A stretch of DNA of 64,000 nt from the NCBI GenBank assembly GCA_030430565.1, contig JAUIKS010000012.1, positions 186,001 to 250,000 on the forward strand, given 5' to 3'. Positions 19,090 through 26,751 of this stretch are shown piece after piece (the first letter of the stretch is position 1; every line of letters begins with the position of its first letter). The translations under genes and the position numbers were made by a program. Under the pieces are notes generated by a model. That model was not told the origin of the DNA and searched no databases. It saw only the letters and a list, made by a program, of their open reading frames with translations. The DNA comes from Polyangia bacterium. Its GTDB lineage: Bacteria; Myxococcota_A; Polyangia; Nannocystales; Nannocystaceae.

Positions 19090-20727
19090 ATGATGGAGGA
19101 GACAGGCAGCGCCGAGCCGCGCGTCATCGACGTGGAGACCCTCGACGTCATGGCGAGCCCCGAGGACCGGCGGCTCAAGGAGATGATCAAGTCGAGCCTG
19201 TTCGGCGAGCTGAGCGCGCCCGTCCGGATCGGCCGCTTCACCGTCATGGAGCAGCTCGGCTCGGGCGGCATGGGGGTGGTCTACCTGGCCCGCGACGACC
19301 AGCTCGACCGCAAGGTCGCCATCAAGCTGCTGCGCTCGGACCACGAGAGCAGCGACGAGCTCGCGCGCGCGCGGCTGCTGCGGGAGGCCCGGGCGATGGC
19401 CCGGCTCTCGCACCCCAACGTCGTCACGATCCACGAGGTCGGCAGCTACGAGGACCAGGTGTTCTTGGCGATGGAGTACCTCGAGGGCGAGGACCTCGCC
19501 GCCCGCCTCACCCGCGAGCGCCGGCTCTCCTGGGCCGAGGCGCGCGCGCTCACGCTGCAGCTCTGCGACGCGATCGCGGCCATGCACGAGCTCGGGATCG
19601 TCCACCGCGACATCAAGCCGCACAACATCTTCTTGGTCACGCCGCCGGGGCGCGGGGGCGAGGGCGTCGCGAGGCGCCCGCACGTCAAGGTCCTCGACTT
19701 CGGGATCGCCAAGCTGACGCGCTCTGACGCCTCGAGCGTGCGCTCGCTGACGGCCACCGGCGGCGGCGAGCTCGTCGGCACCGCCGCCTACATCGCGCCT
19801 GAGCAGGCGCGGGCTGACGCCGTAGATGGCCGCGCGGACATCTACGCCGTCGGCCTGGTGCTCTACGAGCTCTTGACCGGGCGCGTGCCGTTCTCGGCGC
19901 CGACCTTCATGGCCGTGGTCTCGCAGCACCTCAGCGAGCCGCCGCCGCCGCCGCGCTCGATCGCGCCGGAGGCCGAGCTCCCCGCCGAGGCCGAGCGGCT
20001 GATCCTGCGCTGTCTCGAGAAGCAGCCTGACGATCGCTACGCCGACGTGCACGCGCTGCGCGCGGCGCTCCACGCGATCCCCGAGGCGCCGGCGGCCGCG
20101 TCGCTCCAGCCCGCGCGACCCCCCCTGGTCCTCGCGCTCTCGCTGCTGGCGCTGCTGGCCGTCGGGCTCACGCTCGGCTCACGTCTGCTCGAGCGCGACG
20201 CGGGGGAGGAGCCGAGCCGGGCGACGGTCGACGCGCCGGCGATCGCGACGGCGCCTGTGGACGCGGACGAGGACGCCGCGTCAGCCCGGTCGCCGAAGCA
20301 GCCCACCACCCCGAGCGCCGACGAGCCGATCGTGGCGCCCGCGGCCGCGGACGCGTCGGGCTCCGGGGCGGAGCTCGTAGGAGCGGGCGACGACGCCGCC
20401 CTGTCGGCGACGCCGCGCGACGCGGACGACCCGGCCGCGGACAAGCCGCGCAAGCTGCCCAAGCAGCTCGACGAGCGCGTGATGGCGCGCGCGCTGAAGC
20501 GGCGCGGCAAGCAGGTCCGCCGCTGCGGGCGGGACAACGGCGGCTTGCCCGACACGCGCTTCAAGGTGCAGTTCACGGTTCGCCCCTCGGGCGCCGTCGA
20601 CCAGGTCACGGTCGACGATCCGCTGCTGAGCCCCCCGCTGCGCCGCTGCCTCGAGGGGGTCGTCCTGCGCACGCGCTTCCCCCCGGCGCAGGGCTCGACC
20701 GACGGCGCCCACGTGTTCAGCTTTTGA
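19090..20727 (+). CDS. Transmembrane Ser/Thr kinase with AgmX/TonB-like C-terminal domain
   Basis: Encodes 545 residues from ATG 19090. Kinase domain at about 45-315: Gly loop LGSGGMGVV, VAIKLL, catalytic HRDIKPHN (Asp174), DFGIAK, APEQ. One membrane helix near 345-365 (PLVLALSLLALLAVGLTL) puts the rest outside: an acidic Ala/Pro/Asp linker and a final domain of about 90 residues with Cys-pair pattern VRRCGRDN...RFKVQFTVRPSGAV...RRCLEGVVLRTRFP. That pattern matches the AgmX/PglI C-terminal, TonB-like domain of myxobacterial motility and energy-transduction proteins. The kinase may therefore respond to something bound outside the inner membrane. An in-frame GTG at 18943 would add 49 Arg/Ala-rich residues, which I think are non-coding. 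Confidence 0.88.
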   Translation: MMEETGSAEPRVIDVETLDVMASPEDRRLKEMIKSSLFGELSAPVRIGRFTVMEQLGSGGMGVVYLARDDQLDRKVAIKLLRSDHESSDELARARLLREARAMARLSHPNVVTIHEVGSYEDQVFLAMEYLEGEDLAARLTRERRLSWAEARALTLQLCDAIAAMHELGIVHRDIKPHNIFLVTPPGRGGEGVARRPHVKVLDFGIAKLTRSDASSVRSLTATGGGELVGTAAYIAPEQARADAVDGRADIYAVGLVLYELLTGRVPFSAPTFMAVVSQHLSEPPPPPRSIAPEAELPAEAERLILRCLEKQPDDRYADVHALRAALHAIPEAPAAASLQPARPPLVLALSLLALLAVGLTLGSRLLERDAGEEPSRATVDAPAIATAPVDADEDAASARSPKQPTTPSADEPIVAPAAADASGSGAELVGAGDDAALSATPRDADDPAADKPRKLPKQLDERVMARALKRRGKQVRRCGRDNGGLPDTRFKVQFTVRPSGAVDQVTVDDPLLSPPLRRCLEGVVLRTRFPPAQGSTDGAHVFSF

Positions 20728-20743
20728 CGCGCGGACATCCGCG

Positions 20744-20749
20744 TATAGT
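20744..20749 (+). promoter_or_regulatory. -10 box TATAGT
   Basis: TATAGT ends 10 nt before GTG 20760; a TTGACG occurs at 20724-20729, but the 14-bp spacer is short. Confidence 0.42.
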
Positions 20750-20759
20750 TGCCGACGCC

Positions 20760-21923
20760 GTGCCCCGCCTCACCCGCTCCATCGCTCGCGCGCTGCTGCT
20801 GACCGCGATCGCGACCGCAGGCGCCTGCGCGAGCGCGCAGGATCAAACGCCCGCCGACAACGAGCAGGAGTACCGCAGCGCGATCGAGCGCAAGATCTCG
20901 GCGGTGTACTCGCGGATCGCCGAGCAGGGCGTCACCCCCGAGCTCGCCACCTCCTACGCCAACCTCGCGCGCGGGCTCTACCGCGCCGATGTCCGTGAGG
21001 GGCGGGAGACCGCGCCGGAGGTCATCGATCAGGCCGTGGTGTTCCTGCACGCGGCCGCCAAGGATCACCCCGAAGAGGCGCTCCAGCTCCACTACACCGC
21101 CGCCGCGCTCTACGAGGTCATCGGGCACCCCGCCGGGGTCGCGCGCGAGCTGCTCATCGCGATCAAGCTCGAGCCCTCGACCGAGCTGCTGCGCGGGCTG
21201 CTCGCGCTCGGGCGCGGCGAGTCAGTCGACCGCGCCGTGGTCGAGGCCTGCGGCGCCACGCGGGACCTGGTCCCCGACCACGAGCTGCTCGACTTCCTGC
21301 TCGTCTGCTACGACGCCGCCGGGAGCGATCCAGCGCGCCTCGAGTGGACCGCCGTCGAGCTCGACCTCGTCGAGCTGCGTGAGCACCTGCAGCGTCACCA
21401 ACCCGAGGACCACGACGATCTGCGCCGGCAGGCGCGCGCGCGCCTGTTCAGCGCGCGCCGCCACGACGTGCTGACCGTCGCCGGCGTGCTCGGGCTCGGG
21501 CTCTGCCATCAAGGCAACTGCCTGCGCCGGGGCTGGACCGGCGCGTCGCTGCAGGGCGAGGTGATGGTCCGCTGCCGCGGCGACGGCTGCCTGCGCGGCG
21601 GCTGGGACATCAACCTGCCCGGGGAGCAGGTCGCCCACGCGCGCTGCGTCAACGAGGGCAGCTGCCTGCGCGGCGGCTGGCGCGTGAGCCTGCCCGACGG
21701 CACCGCGATCGAGACCCGCTGCATGGCGGACGGCTGCGAGGCCCAGGGCTGGACGACGACGCTGCCGAGCGGCGCGAGCATCGAGACCTTCTGCTCCGGC
21801 GAGAGCTGCGTCGAGATCGGCTGGACGACCAAGGTCGGCGACGAGCTCGTGACCTGCGAGTGCGCGCGCGAGAGCTGCATGAACCACGGCGCGCTCTGCC
21901 GCAGCGAGGCGCGCGCGCCGTGA
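20760..21923 (+). CDS. Exported protein with C-terminal Cys/Gly-Trp repeats
   Basis: Encodes 387 residues. The signal peptide (ALLLTAIATAGACASA) has a weak lipobox (AGAC). The middle, about 30-235, is helical and TPR-like (SYANLARGLYRADVREG; LQLHYTAAALYEVIGHPAG). The last 140 residues consist of about six tandem units of about 24 residues, each with two Cys and a Gly-Trp: for example CRGDGCLRGGWDINLPG, CVNEGSCLRGGWRVSLPDG, CMADGCEAQGWTTTLPSG. I do not recognise this repeat. Consensus is C-x3/4-C-x3-G-W followed by a short strand-turn-strand with a Gly. Disulphides in each unit would suit an extracytoplasmic location. Starts 32 bp after the kinase stop and may relate to it. Confidence 0.82.
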   Translation: MPRLTRSIARALLLTAIATAGACASAQDQTPADNEQEYRSAIERKISAVYSRIAEQGVTPELATSYANLARGLYRADVREGRETAPEVIDQAVVFLHAAAKDHPEEALQLHYTAAALYEVIGHPAGVARELLIAIKLEPSTELLRGLLALGRGESVDRAVVEACGATRDLVPDHELLDFLLVCYDAAGSDPARLEWTAVELDLVELREHLQRHQPEDHDDLRRQARARLFSARRHDVLTVAGVLGLGLCHQGNCLRRGWTGASLQGEVMVRCRGDGCLRGGWDINLPGEQVAHARCVNEGSCLRGGWRVSLPDGTAIETRCMADGCEAQGWTTTLPSGASIETFCSGESCVEIGWTTKVGDELVTCECARESCMNHGALCRSEARAP

Positions 21924-21987
21924 GCCTCCGCGCGCACTCGTACACCATGGCTCTTCAGACATCTTCTGACCAAGGGGCCGGGCGCGC

Positions 21988-22344
21988 GTGACCGCCGTGA
22001 TGGACTGGGTGTGGTGGACCTACTTCGACGTCGACGGCGAGCTCGTCTCGCGCGGGCGCATCATCGACTACGCGCTCCCCTCTCGCACGCTCCGCTACGC
22101 GATCTGGCGCGAGCCGAGCTGGGTCGAGCGCGAGGCCCCGTACAAGCGGATCTGGGTCGACACGAAGCAGCGCGTGGCGCTGGCGCTCGGCGTCGAGGCT
22201 CGCCTGCTCGCGGGGGAGGGCGCGGACGGCTTCATCGCGCTCGGGGACGGGCAGGATCCGAAGGAGTTCTTCGCGGGCGCGCGCGTGGGCGTGGCCAGCT
22301 GGGGTCCCCGCGGCGCGGCGGACGAGCCTGAGCGCGGTGACTAG
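21988..22344 (+). CDS. Hypothetical 118-residue protein
   Basis: Encodes a small, aromatic-rich soluble protein (MDWVWWTYFDVDGELVSRGR near the start; REPSWVEREAPYKRIWVDTK in the middle). No signal peptide or known motif. Start may be GTG 21988 or ATG 22000. It converges on the JmjC-type gene with only 6 bp between stops. Codon pattern supports coding; function unknown. Confidence 0.6.
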   Translation: MTAVMDWVWWTYFDVDGELVSRGRIIDYALPSRTLRYAIWREPSWVEREAPYKRIWVDTKQRVALALGVEARLLAGEGADGFIALGDGQDPKEFFAGARVGVASWGPRGAADEPERGD

Positions 22345-22350
22345 CAGCCG

Positions 22351-23370
22351 TCAAGCGCCGAGCGCGCCGGGCTTGTACCAGTCGTAGATGTTGCGCCGCT
22401 GCAGGCAGTTGAGCGCGAGGCTGACGCTGAGGTCGAGCGCGCGGACTTGGTGCCACCAGCCCACCGGGAGGAACAGCGTCTCACCTGGCTCGAGCGTCAG
22501 CTCGATCACGCCGGCCGCGCGGCGCTCCGCGGGCGCGAGCCGCTCGCAGTCGGCGTGGTTGTAGAGCCCGCGCGCCGAGGCGAGCAGCCCGCGCGAGCGG
22601 GGCGGCCCGAGGTACACGCGCTTGCGCCCGAGGATCTGGACGAACAGGATGTTCGAGGTGTCGTGGTGCAGCGGCGTCAGCGTCCCCGCCGGGCCGAACC
22701 ACAGCGCCGACGCGCCCGCCACCCGTGACATGTCCAAATAGCCCGGTGGCGGGCGGATGTCGTCCCACAGCGCCTGCAGCTCCGGGCGCGCGGTGTTGCG
22801 GTTGTTGGCGATCGCGTACAGATCGTTGCTCGGGCCCGACGCGAGCACGCGGTCCACGTAGTCCGCCATCGTCACGGTCTCGCGCGTCGCCGCGAAGTGG
22901 ATGTCGGGGTCCAAGCGCGACTCTCGTCGGCTCGCGACCTCGATCTCGACGTCGCCGAAGCGCCGCTTAAAGTACTCCGGCCGCCAGCGCTCGAGCGCGG
23001 GCCAGCCGTCCGCGAAGCGCTCGAGCAGCACCGGCGTGTTGCCCGCGTAGTAGCGCTGGTAGAAGCGCGCGGCCGGCAGCGCCTCGCTGCAGCGCTCGAC
23101 CCCGGGCGCCGGCGCCTCCTCGGCCAGCCGCGCCTGCAGCTCGAGCACGAGCTCCAGCTGCCGCAGCCGTCGCGCGATCGCCCCCGCAGCCACAAAGGCC
23201 GGTGAGCGCTCGAGCTCGTGCACCCGGGCGCGCGCCTCGTCCGGCGGCACATCTTCGTCGCGCAGCCCGGCGAGCACCTGCTCCCGCGGGACGCCGCGCA
23301 GCAGGTTCTCGGCCGCCCACACCCGCCACTCGAACGCGAGCGTCCGCGGCTCCGCGCGCTCCTCGGTCAT
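22351..23370 (-). CDS. JmjC/cupin-8 type Fe(II)/2-oxoglutarate oxygenase
   Basis: Encodes 339 residues. The C-terminal two thirds form a cupin-8/JmjC-like fold: the metal facial triad is visible as His235-x-Asp237 in TLTPLHHDTSNILFVQILG and His307 in PVGWWHQVRALD, with the family's ALWFGPAGT lead-in and the GETLFLPVGWWH strand. Related enzymes (FIH/JMJD6-like) hydroxylate proteins or small molecules. The first 100 residues are helical and appear specific to this protein. The substrate is not evident from neighbours. The ORF ends 6 bp from the stop of the convergent small gene. Confidence 0.88.
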   Translation of the reverse strand: MTEERAEPRTLAFEWRVWAAENLLRGVPREQVLAGLRDEDVPPDEARARVHELERSPAFVAAGAIARRLRQLELVLELQARLAEEAPAPGVERCSEALPAARFYQRYYAGNTPVLLERFADGWPALERWRPEYFKRRFGDVEIEVASRRESRLDPDIHFAATRETVTMADYVDRVLASGPSNDLYAIANNRNTARPELQALWDDIRPPPGYLDMSRVAGASALWFGPAGTLTPLHHDTSNILFVQILGRKRVYLGPPRSRGLLASARGLYNHADCERLAPAERRAAGVIELTLEPGETLFLPVGWWHQVRALDLSVSLALNCLQRRNIYDWYKPGALGA

Positions 23371-23381
23371 GCCTCGACCGG

Positions 23382-23861
23382 CTAGCCCGACGTCGGCGGG
23401 GGCATCGGCGCGATATCGGTGGTGCCGGCGTCGGTGGTGCCGGTCGTGGTGCCGGTCTCCGTGTCGCCCGTCGTGCCGGTCGCGGTCGGGTTTGGCATCG
23501 GCGGCAGGCCCGTCGTCGGCCCCGGCATCGGCGGGATGTTCGTCGTACCGGTCGGGTTCGGCATCGGCGGCTGCCCGGTCGTCGTGCCGCCTGCGGTCGT
23601 GCCGGTGCCGGTGCCGGTGCTCGTCTGGGTCGTGGAGGGATCAGCCATCGGCGGCGTGTTGTCCGTGGTGGGCGTCGACTCGTTCGTGCTGCTGTCGCTG
23701 GTGCCCCCGCTGTCGCCGCAGCCAGGGGCGCCCACGAGGCCCGCGGTCGCGGCCGCCAGGACCGCGGCGCGCACCATCGCGGGCGTCCGCGGCGGCGGCG
23801 AGAGTCGCGGCTGCCCGCTCGGATCGGGAGGCGGGGGCGTACGGTCGCGTTCGCTGCTCAC
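23382..23861 (-). CDS. Low-complexity lipoprotein with PPMPNPT repeats
   Basis: Encodes about 159 residues, the bulk being a Thr/Gly/Pro-rich chain with recurring PPMPNPT, PPMPGPT and TTG motifs. A signal peptide (MVRAAVLAAATAGLVGAPGC) ends in a lipobox-like GAPGC, so the mature protein is a lipid-anchored, mostly disordered tether without a globular head. The start is set at GTG 23861 because a TTGACA/18 bp/TTCGAT promoter ends 6 nt upstream; ATG 23777 just before the signal peptide is the alternative. It ends 12 bp from the start of the JmjC-type gene downstream on the same strand, so the two may share a transcript. Confidence 0.7.
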   Translation of the reverse strand: MSSERDRTPPPPDPSGQPRLSPPPRTPAMVRAAVLAAATAGLVGAPGCGDSGGTSDSSTNESTPTTDNTPPMADPSTTQTSTGTGTGTTAGGTTTGQPPMPNPTGTTNIPPMPGPTTGLPPMPNPTATGTTGDTETGTTTGTTDAGTTDIAPMPPPTSG

Positions 23862-23867
23862 CCCCGC

Positions 23868-23897
23868 ATCGAAGCCCATCCCGCGCCCGCTTGTCAA
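23868..23897 (-). promoter_or_regulatory. Promoter TTGACA - 18 bp - TTCGAT
   Basis: A consensus -35 (23892-23897 on the minus strand), 18-bp spacer and a TTCGAT -10 (23868-23873) ending 6 nt before GTG 23861. Confidence 0.55.
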
Positions 23898-23917
23898 CCG
23901 CGCGGAAGATCCTGCAC

Positions 23918-23929
23918 TTTAGAACATGT
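23918..23929 (+). promoter_or_regulatory. Shared 12-mer TTTAGAACATGT
   Basis: One of three TTTAGRACATGT sites in intergenic DNA (others at 26648 and 39537). It sits 57 bp upstream of the lipoprotein start at 23861, outside the -35. Confidence 0.4.
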
Positions 23930-23932
23930 GGA

Positions 23933-25015
23933 TCACGGGCTCGCGCGGACCAGCTCGACCCACTCGGCGCGGTCAGGCAGACCTCCGCACGCCCAGAGCT
24001 CGCGCCGGCCCGGGAGCATGACGACCGCGCCGTTCGTGGTGGTGTCGTTGTAGTCCTCCCGCAGGATCGCGTCCTCGCCGTTCGCCCGATCCGACAAGAT
24101 CCGCTTCGCGGTCGCGACGTCGAGGCGCCCGGCGGCGCTCGCCAGCAGCTCGCGGGCGCGCGCGAGGCGAGCGTGGGAGGAACTCGACGAGTTCGGGGAG
24201 AGCGCGGCCTGCTTCGCGTGGTTCGCCGGGACCAGGCAGTGGTTGGTCTGGACGCGCGTCCCCTCGCGCAGCTCGACCCGCGTGGCCTCGGTCGCGCTGC
24301 ACTCGATCCCGCAGGCGCGCTCGTCGCGACAGCCGACGAAGAAGTAGTGGGCCCCCGCGCGCGGCGCCTCGGTCACCGCGCGCGCCGCATCCTCATAACT
24401 CCGGCACGCCAGCGCGCGGTGGAGCACGCTCAAGTAGATCACGCCCGGGCGACCGTCCAGGGTCTTGAGGTTGGTGGTGCCCACGGCGATCCCTTCCTCG
24501 TTGAGCCCGATCAGCGAGAGGCAGCCGACGGTCGTGAAGCTCCACGTCGCCGGGCCGTCGTCTGGGCGGCGGTGGACCGCGAGCACGTAGGGGCCGTTGT
24601 CGGTGAGCAGGTCCCAGGTCTGCGCGTAGATCGTGCGCCCGTCTCGGGTCACGTCGCCCCGCGCGATGAAGGAGGTGCAGCCCTCTCGGTCGGGCGCGCG
24701 CGACCACGTCACGACATCGCGCAGGTCGGTCAGGCCGTTGAGCGCGAGCACGCGCGGCAGCGACATCCCGGACCCCTCGGCCAGGCCCTCGAGCTCCTCA
24801 TAGCCCGCCGGGTGATAGGCGCGGGTCGGCTCGAGGCACGCGCGCGCGACGTCGAGGACCGCGCGCTCGTCGAGCTCGCGCCGCGCGTGTCGCCTCGCGT
24901 GCTCGATCGTGCTCGCGAGCCGCAGCGCGTAGAGCTCGAGCATCTGCGCGCGGCACGACTCGCCGAACGCCCGGCCGATCGCCCTGGGGCTGCCGCGAAA
25001 GCTCAGGATTCGCAT
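23933..25015 (-). CDS. C45-family N-terminal nucleophile hydrolase (penicillin acyltransferase-like)
   Basis: Encodes 360 residues. Cys113 in DREGCTSFIARG is the expected autocleavage nucleophile of the C45 family (isopenicillin N acyltransferase-like). Other family features are TIYAQTWDLL, the strand GCLSLIGLNEEGIAVGTTNL, and TNHCLVP with NDTTTNGAVVMLP near the end. The N-terminus MRILSFRGSPRAIGRAFGE matches the family's usual start (RG.p.EiG...G), which supports ATG 25015. C45 enzymes cleave or transfer acyl groups on amides, including bile-salt-like and N-acyl amino acid substrates; substrate here unknown. No signal peptide, so cytosolic. Confidence 0.88.
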   Translation of the reverse strand: MRILSFRGSPRAIGRAFGESCRAQMLELYALRLASTIEHARRHARRELDERAVLDVARACLEPTRAYHPAGYEELEGLAEGSGMSLPRVLALNGLTDLRDVVTWSRAPDREGCTSFIARGDVTRDGRTIYAQTWDLLTDNGPYVLAVHRRPDDGPATWSFTTVGCLSLIGLNEEGIAVGTTNLKTLDGRPGVIYLSVLHRALACRSYEDAARAVTEAPRAGAHYFFVGCRDERACGIECSATEATRVELREGTRVQTNHCLVPANHAKQAALSPNSSSSSHARLARARELLASAAGRLDVATAKRILSDRANGEDAILREDYNDTTTNGAVVMLPGRRELWACGGLPDRAEWVELVRASP

Positions 25016-25020
25016 GGGGC

Positions 25021-25026
25021 ATCGTT
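25021..25026 (-). promoter_or_regulatory. -10-like box AACGAT
   Basis: AACGAT ends 5 nt before ATG 25015; weak match. Confidence 0.25.
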
Positions 25027-25070
25027 TCAGGCGCGCGCGCGCGGAGCAAGCGAGGCGCGCGCCCGTTCGC

Positions 25071-26429
25071 TCACGACGCGCGCAGCCACGCCAGCGCCTC
25101 GATGTGCTGTGTCCCCGGGAACAGATCGAAGAGCTCGAGCTCGACGAGCTGATAGCCCGCCTCCTCGCGCAGGCGCGCGAGCTCGCGGGCGAGCGTTCGC
25201 GGGTCACAGCTCACGTACAGCACGTCGCGCGGCCGCAGCTCCATGAGCAGCGTCAGCGCGGAGACGCCGGCGTGTCGGTCTGGCTCGAGGCCCGCGCGCG
25301 GCGGGTCGAGCAGCGCGAGCGTCGGCGCGTCGCGGCCCGCGTCTGGCGACGCGCGCAGCTCGTGGAGCGCCCGCGCGGCCGAGCAGACGCGATACGTCTC
25401 GGTGTCGAGGCCGCCGCCGTGGCTGGCGAGGCCGCGGCGGGCCGCCGCGATCGCCAGCGGGTTGGTGTCGACGCCGCGGACGACGCGGGCCTCGTCGTCG
25501 CCGCGCAGCAGCAGCAGCGAGAGGTTGCCGTTGCCGCAGTGGAGGTCGAGGACGCGCGCCGGCGCGATCGCGTCGACGCGGCGGCGCACCGCGAGGCGCA
25601 GCGCCTGATTGAGCCCGCGGTTGGCCTGCTCAAACAGGCCCGCCGCGGCGTAAAACGTCACGCCGTCCTGAACATCGCAGGCGCGCAGCGAGTCGTCGGT
25701 AGAGCGCGGCGCGTCGAGGCGCTCGAGCGCGCCGGCGCGGCGGATCCGATCCGCGACCTCGAGCGCGGGCGCGGCCGGGACCGTCGCGGGGGTCAGCAGC
25801 CCGCGCACGCCCGCCGGCAGCCCGTCGGCCGCCGGGAAGCTCGTGAGCGCGAGGCGGAAGCGGTGGTCGGGGAGCCCGCCGACATCGAGCGCGCGCAGCC
25901 GCGTCAGCGCGGCGTTGAGCGGCTCGTCGGCGACCTCGCAGCGCTCGAGGTCCACGAGCGCGCGAGCGCCCCGGGCGAACAGCCCGAGCAGCAGGCGCCC
26001 GTCGGTCACGTGCGCCCGCAGCAGCAGGCGCGAGCGGTAGGCGTCGCCGCGGGTCGCGGTCACGGGCGGGTCGCGCTCGATCGAGAGGCCCGCGCGCGCG
26101 GTCAGCAGCCGGCGGACCATCGCGCTCTTCCAGCGGCGCTGGGCCGCGAGCTCGACGTGCTGCCAGCGACACCCGCCGCAGCGCGGCGCGTGCTCGCAGC
26201 CGAACGCACGCCGAGCGCGGCTCGAGGGCTCGAGCGCGAGGGTCTCGAGCGCGCGGGGATCGTCATCACAGACAGGCTGGACGCCCGCGCGCACGCGATC
26301 ACCGGGCAGCCCAGACTCGACGTGGAGGAGATGCCCCGCGAGCCGCACGCGCCCGCGCCCGCTGGCGTCCACGCCGTCGATCGAGGCTCCTCCGTGAACT
26401 CCCTCCTTGGAGCGCGGGCCGTGCTTCAC
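25071..26429 (-). CDS. RNA (uracil-5-)-methyltransferase, TrmA/RlmD family
   Basis: Encodes 452 residues. A TRAM-like N-terminus (GRGRVRLAGHLLHVESGLPGD) is followed by the iron-sulphur motif CEHAPRCGGC (C-x5-C-x2-C) with a candidate fourth Cys in LERCEVADEPLN. The SAM fold has VLDLHCGNGNLSLLLL, and the catalytic Cys lies in YVSCDPRTLARELARL after LLDPPRAGLE. Cys-bearing family members methylate uridine C5 in 23S rRNA (RlmD/RlmC) or tRNA; which base cannot be told here. The start is GTG 26429, 6 nt after a TACCGT box; an in-frame GTG further upstream adds a non-conserved stretch. Confidence 0.92.
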   Translation of the reverse strand: MKHGPRSKEGVHGGASIDGVDASGRGRVRLAGHLLHVESGLPGDRVRAGVQPVCDDDPRALETLALEPSSRARRAFGCEHAPRCGGCRWQHVELAAQRRWKSAMVRRLLTARAGLSIERDPPVTATRGDAYRSRLLLRAHVTDGRLLLGLFARGARALVDLERCEVADEPLNAALTRLRALDVGGLPDHRFRLALTSFPAADGLPAGVRGLLTPATVPAAPALEVADRIRRAGALERLDAPRSTDDSLRACDVQDGVTFYAAAGLFEQANRGLNQALRLAVRRRVDAIAPARVLDLHCGNGNLSLLLLRGDDEARVVRGVDTNPLAIAAARRGLASHGGGLDTETYRVCSAARALHELRASPDAGRDAPTLALLDPPRAGLEPDRHAGVSALTLLMELRPRDVLYVSCDPRTLARELARLREEAGYQLVELELFDLFPGTQHIEALAWLRAS

Positions 26430-26435
26430 CGCGTG

Positions 26436-26441
26436 ACGGTA
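26436..26441 (-). promoter_or_regulatory. -10 box TACCGT for the methyltransferase
   Basis: TACCGT ends 6 nt before GTG 26429. Confidence 0.45.
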
Positions 26442-26628
26442 GCCGCTCTGGCCGCGCCGCGCGAGCCCGCTGTCGCCGATGTACGCCCAACGCACTACAG
26501 CGGCGCGGGATCGCGGCCGCGAAATTTTCTCGGATCACGGCGCGTGTCGGGCGGGCGCGCGCTCGGCCGCGCGCTCGCGCGGCGCGTGACGAGCACGCGC
26601 GGGCGCGGTGGACTCTCGGGCCGGGTCA

Positions 26629-26659
26629 GAACATGTTTTACATGCTCTTTAGGACATGT
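26629..26659 (+). promoter_or_regulatory. Paired ACATGT sites, including TTTAGGACATGT
   Basis: AGAACATGTT and TTTAGGACATGT in AT-richer DNA ahead of the choice-of-anchor lipoprotein gene; a candidate operator or activator site. Confidence 0.42.
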
Positions 26660-26751
26660 TTGAATGGTGCTAAGCGCGAACCGCCGCCCCGGTCGCTCCT
26701 GCTAGGACGCCGACAACGCGCCGCGGTCGCGTGAAGCTCACGGGAGTCAGC

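Larger units (their letters stand above)
26430..26751. other. 322-bp divergent intergenic region with ACATGT cluster
   Basis: Between the divergent methyltransferase and lipoprotein genes. It holds the TACCGT box of the former (26436-26441) and, at 26629-26659, two ACATGT palindromes 23 bp apart joined by TTTTACATGC. The second is part of the 12-mer TTTAGGACATGT (26648-26659), 93 bp before the lipoprotein ATG. No gene seen. Confidence 0.5.
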
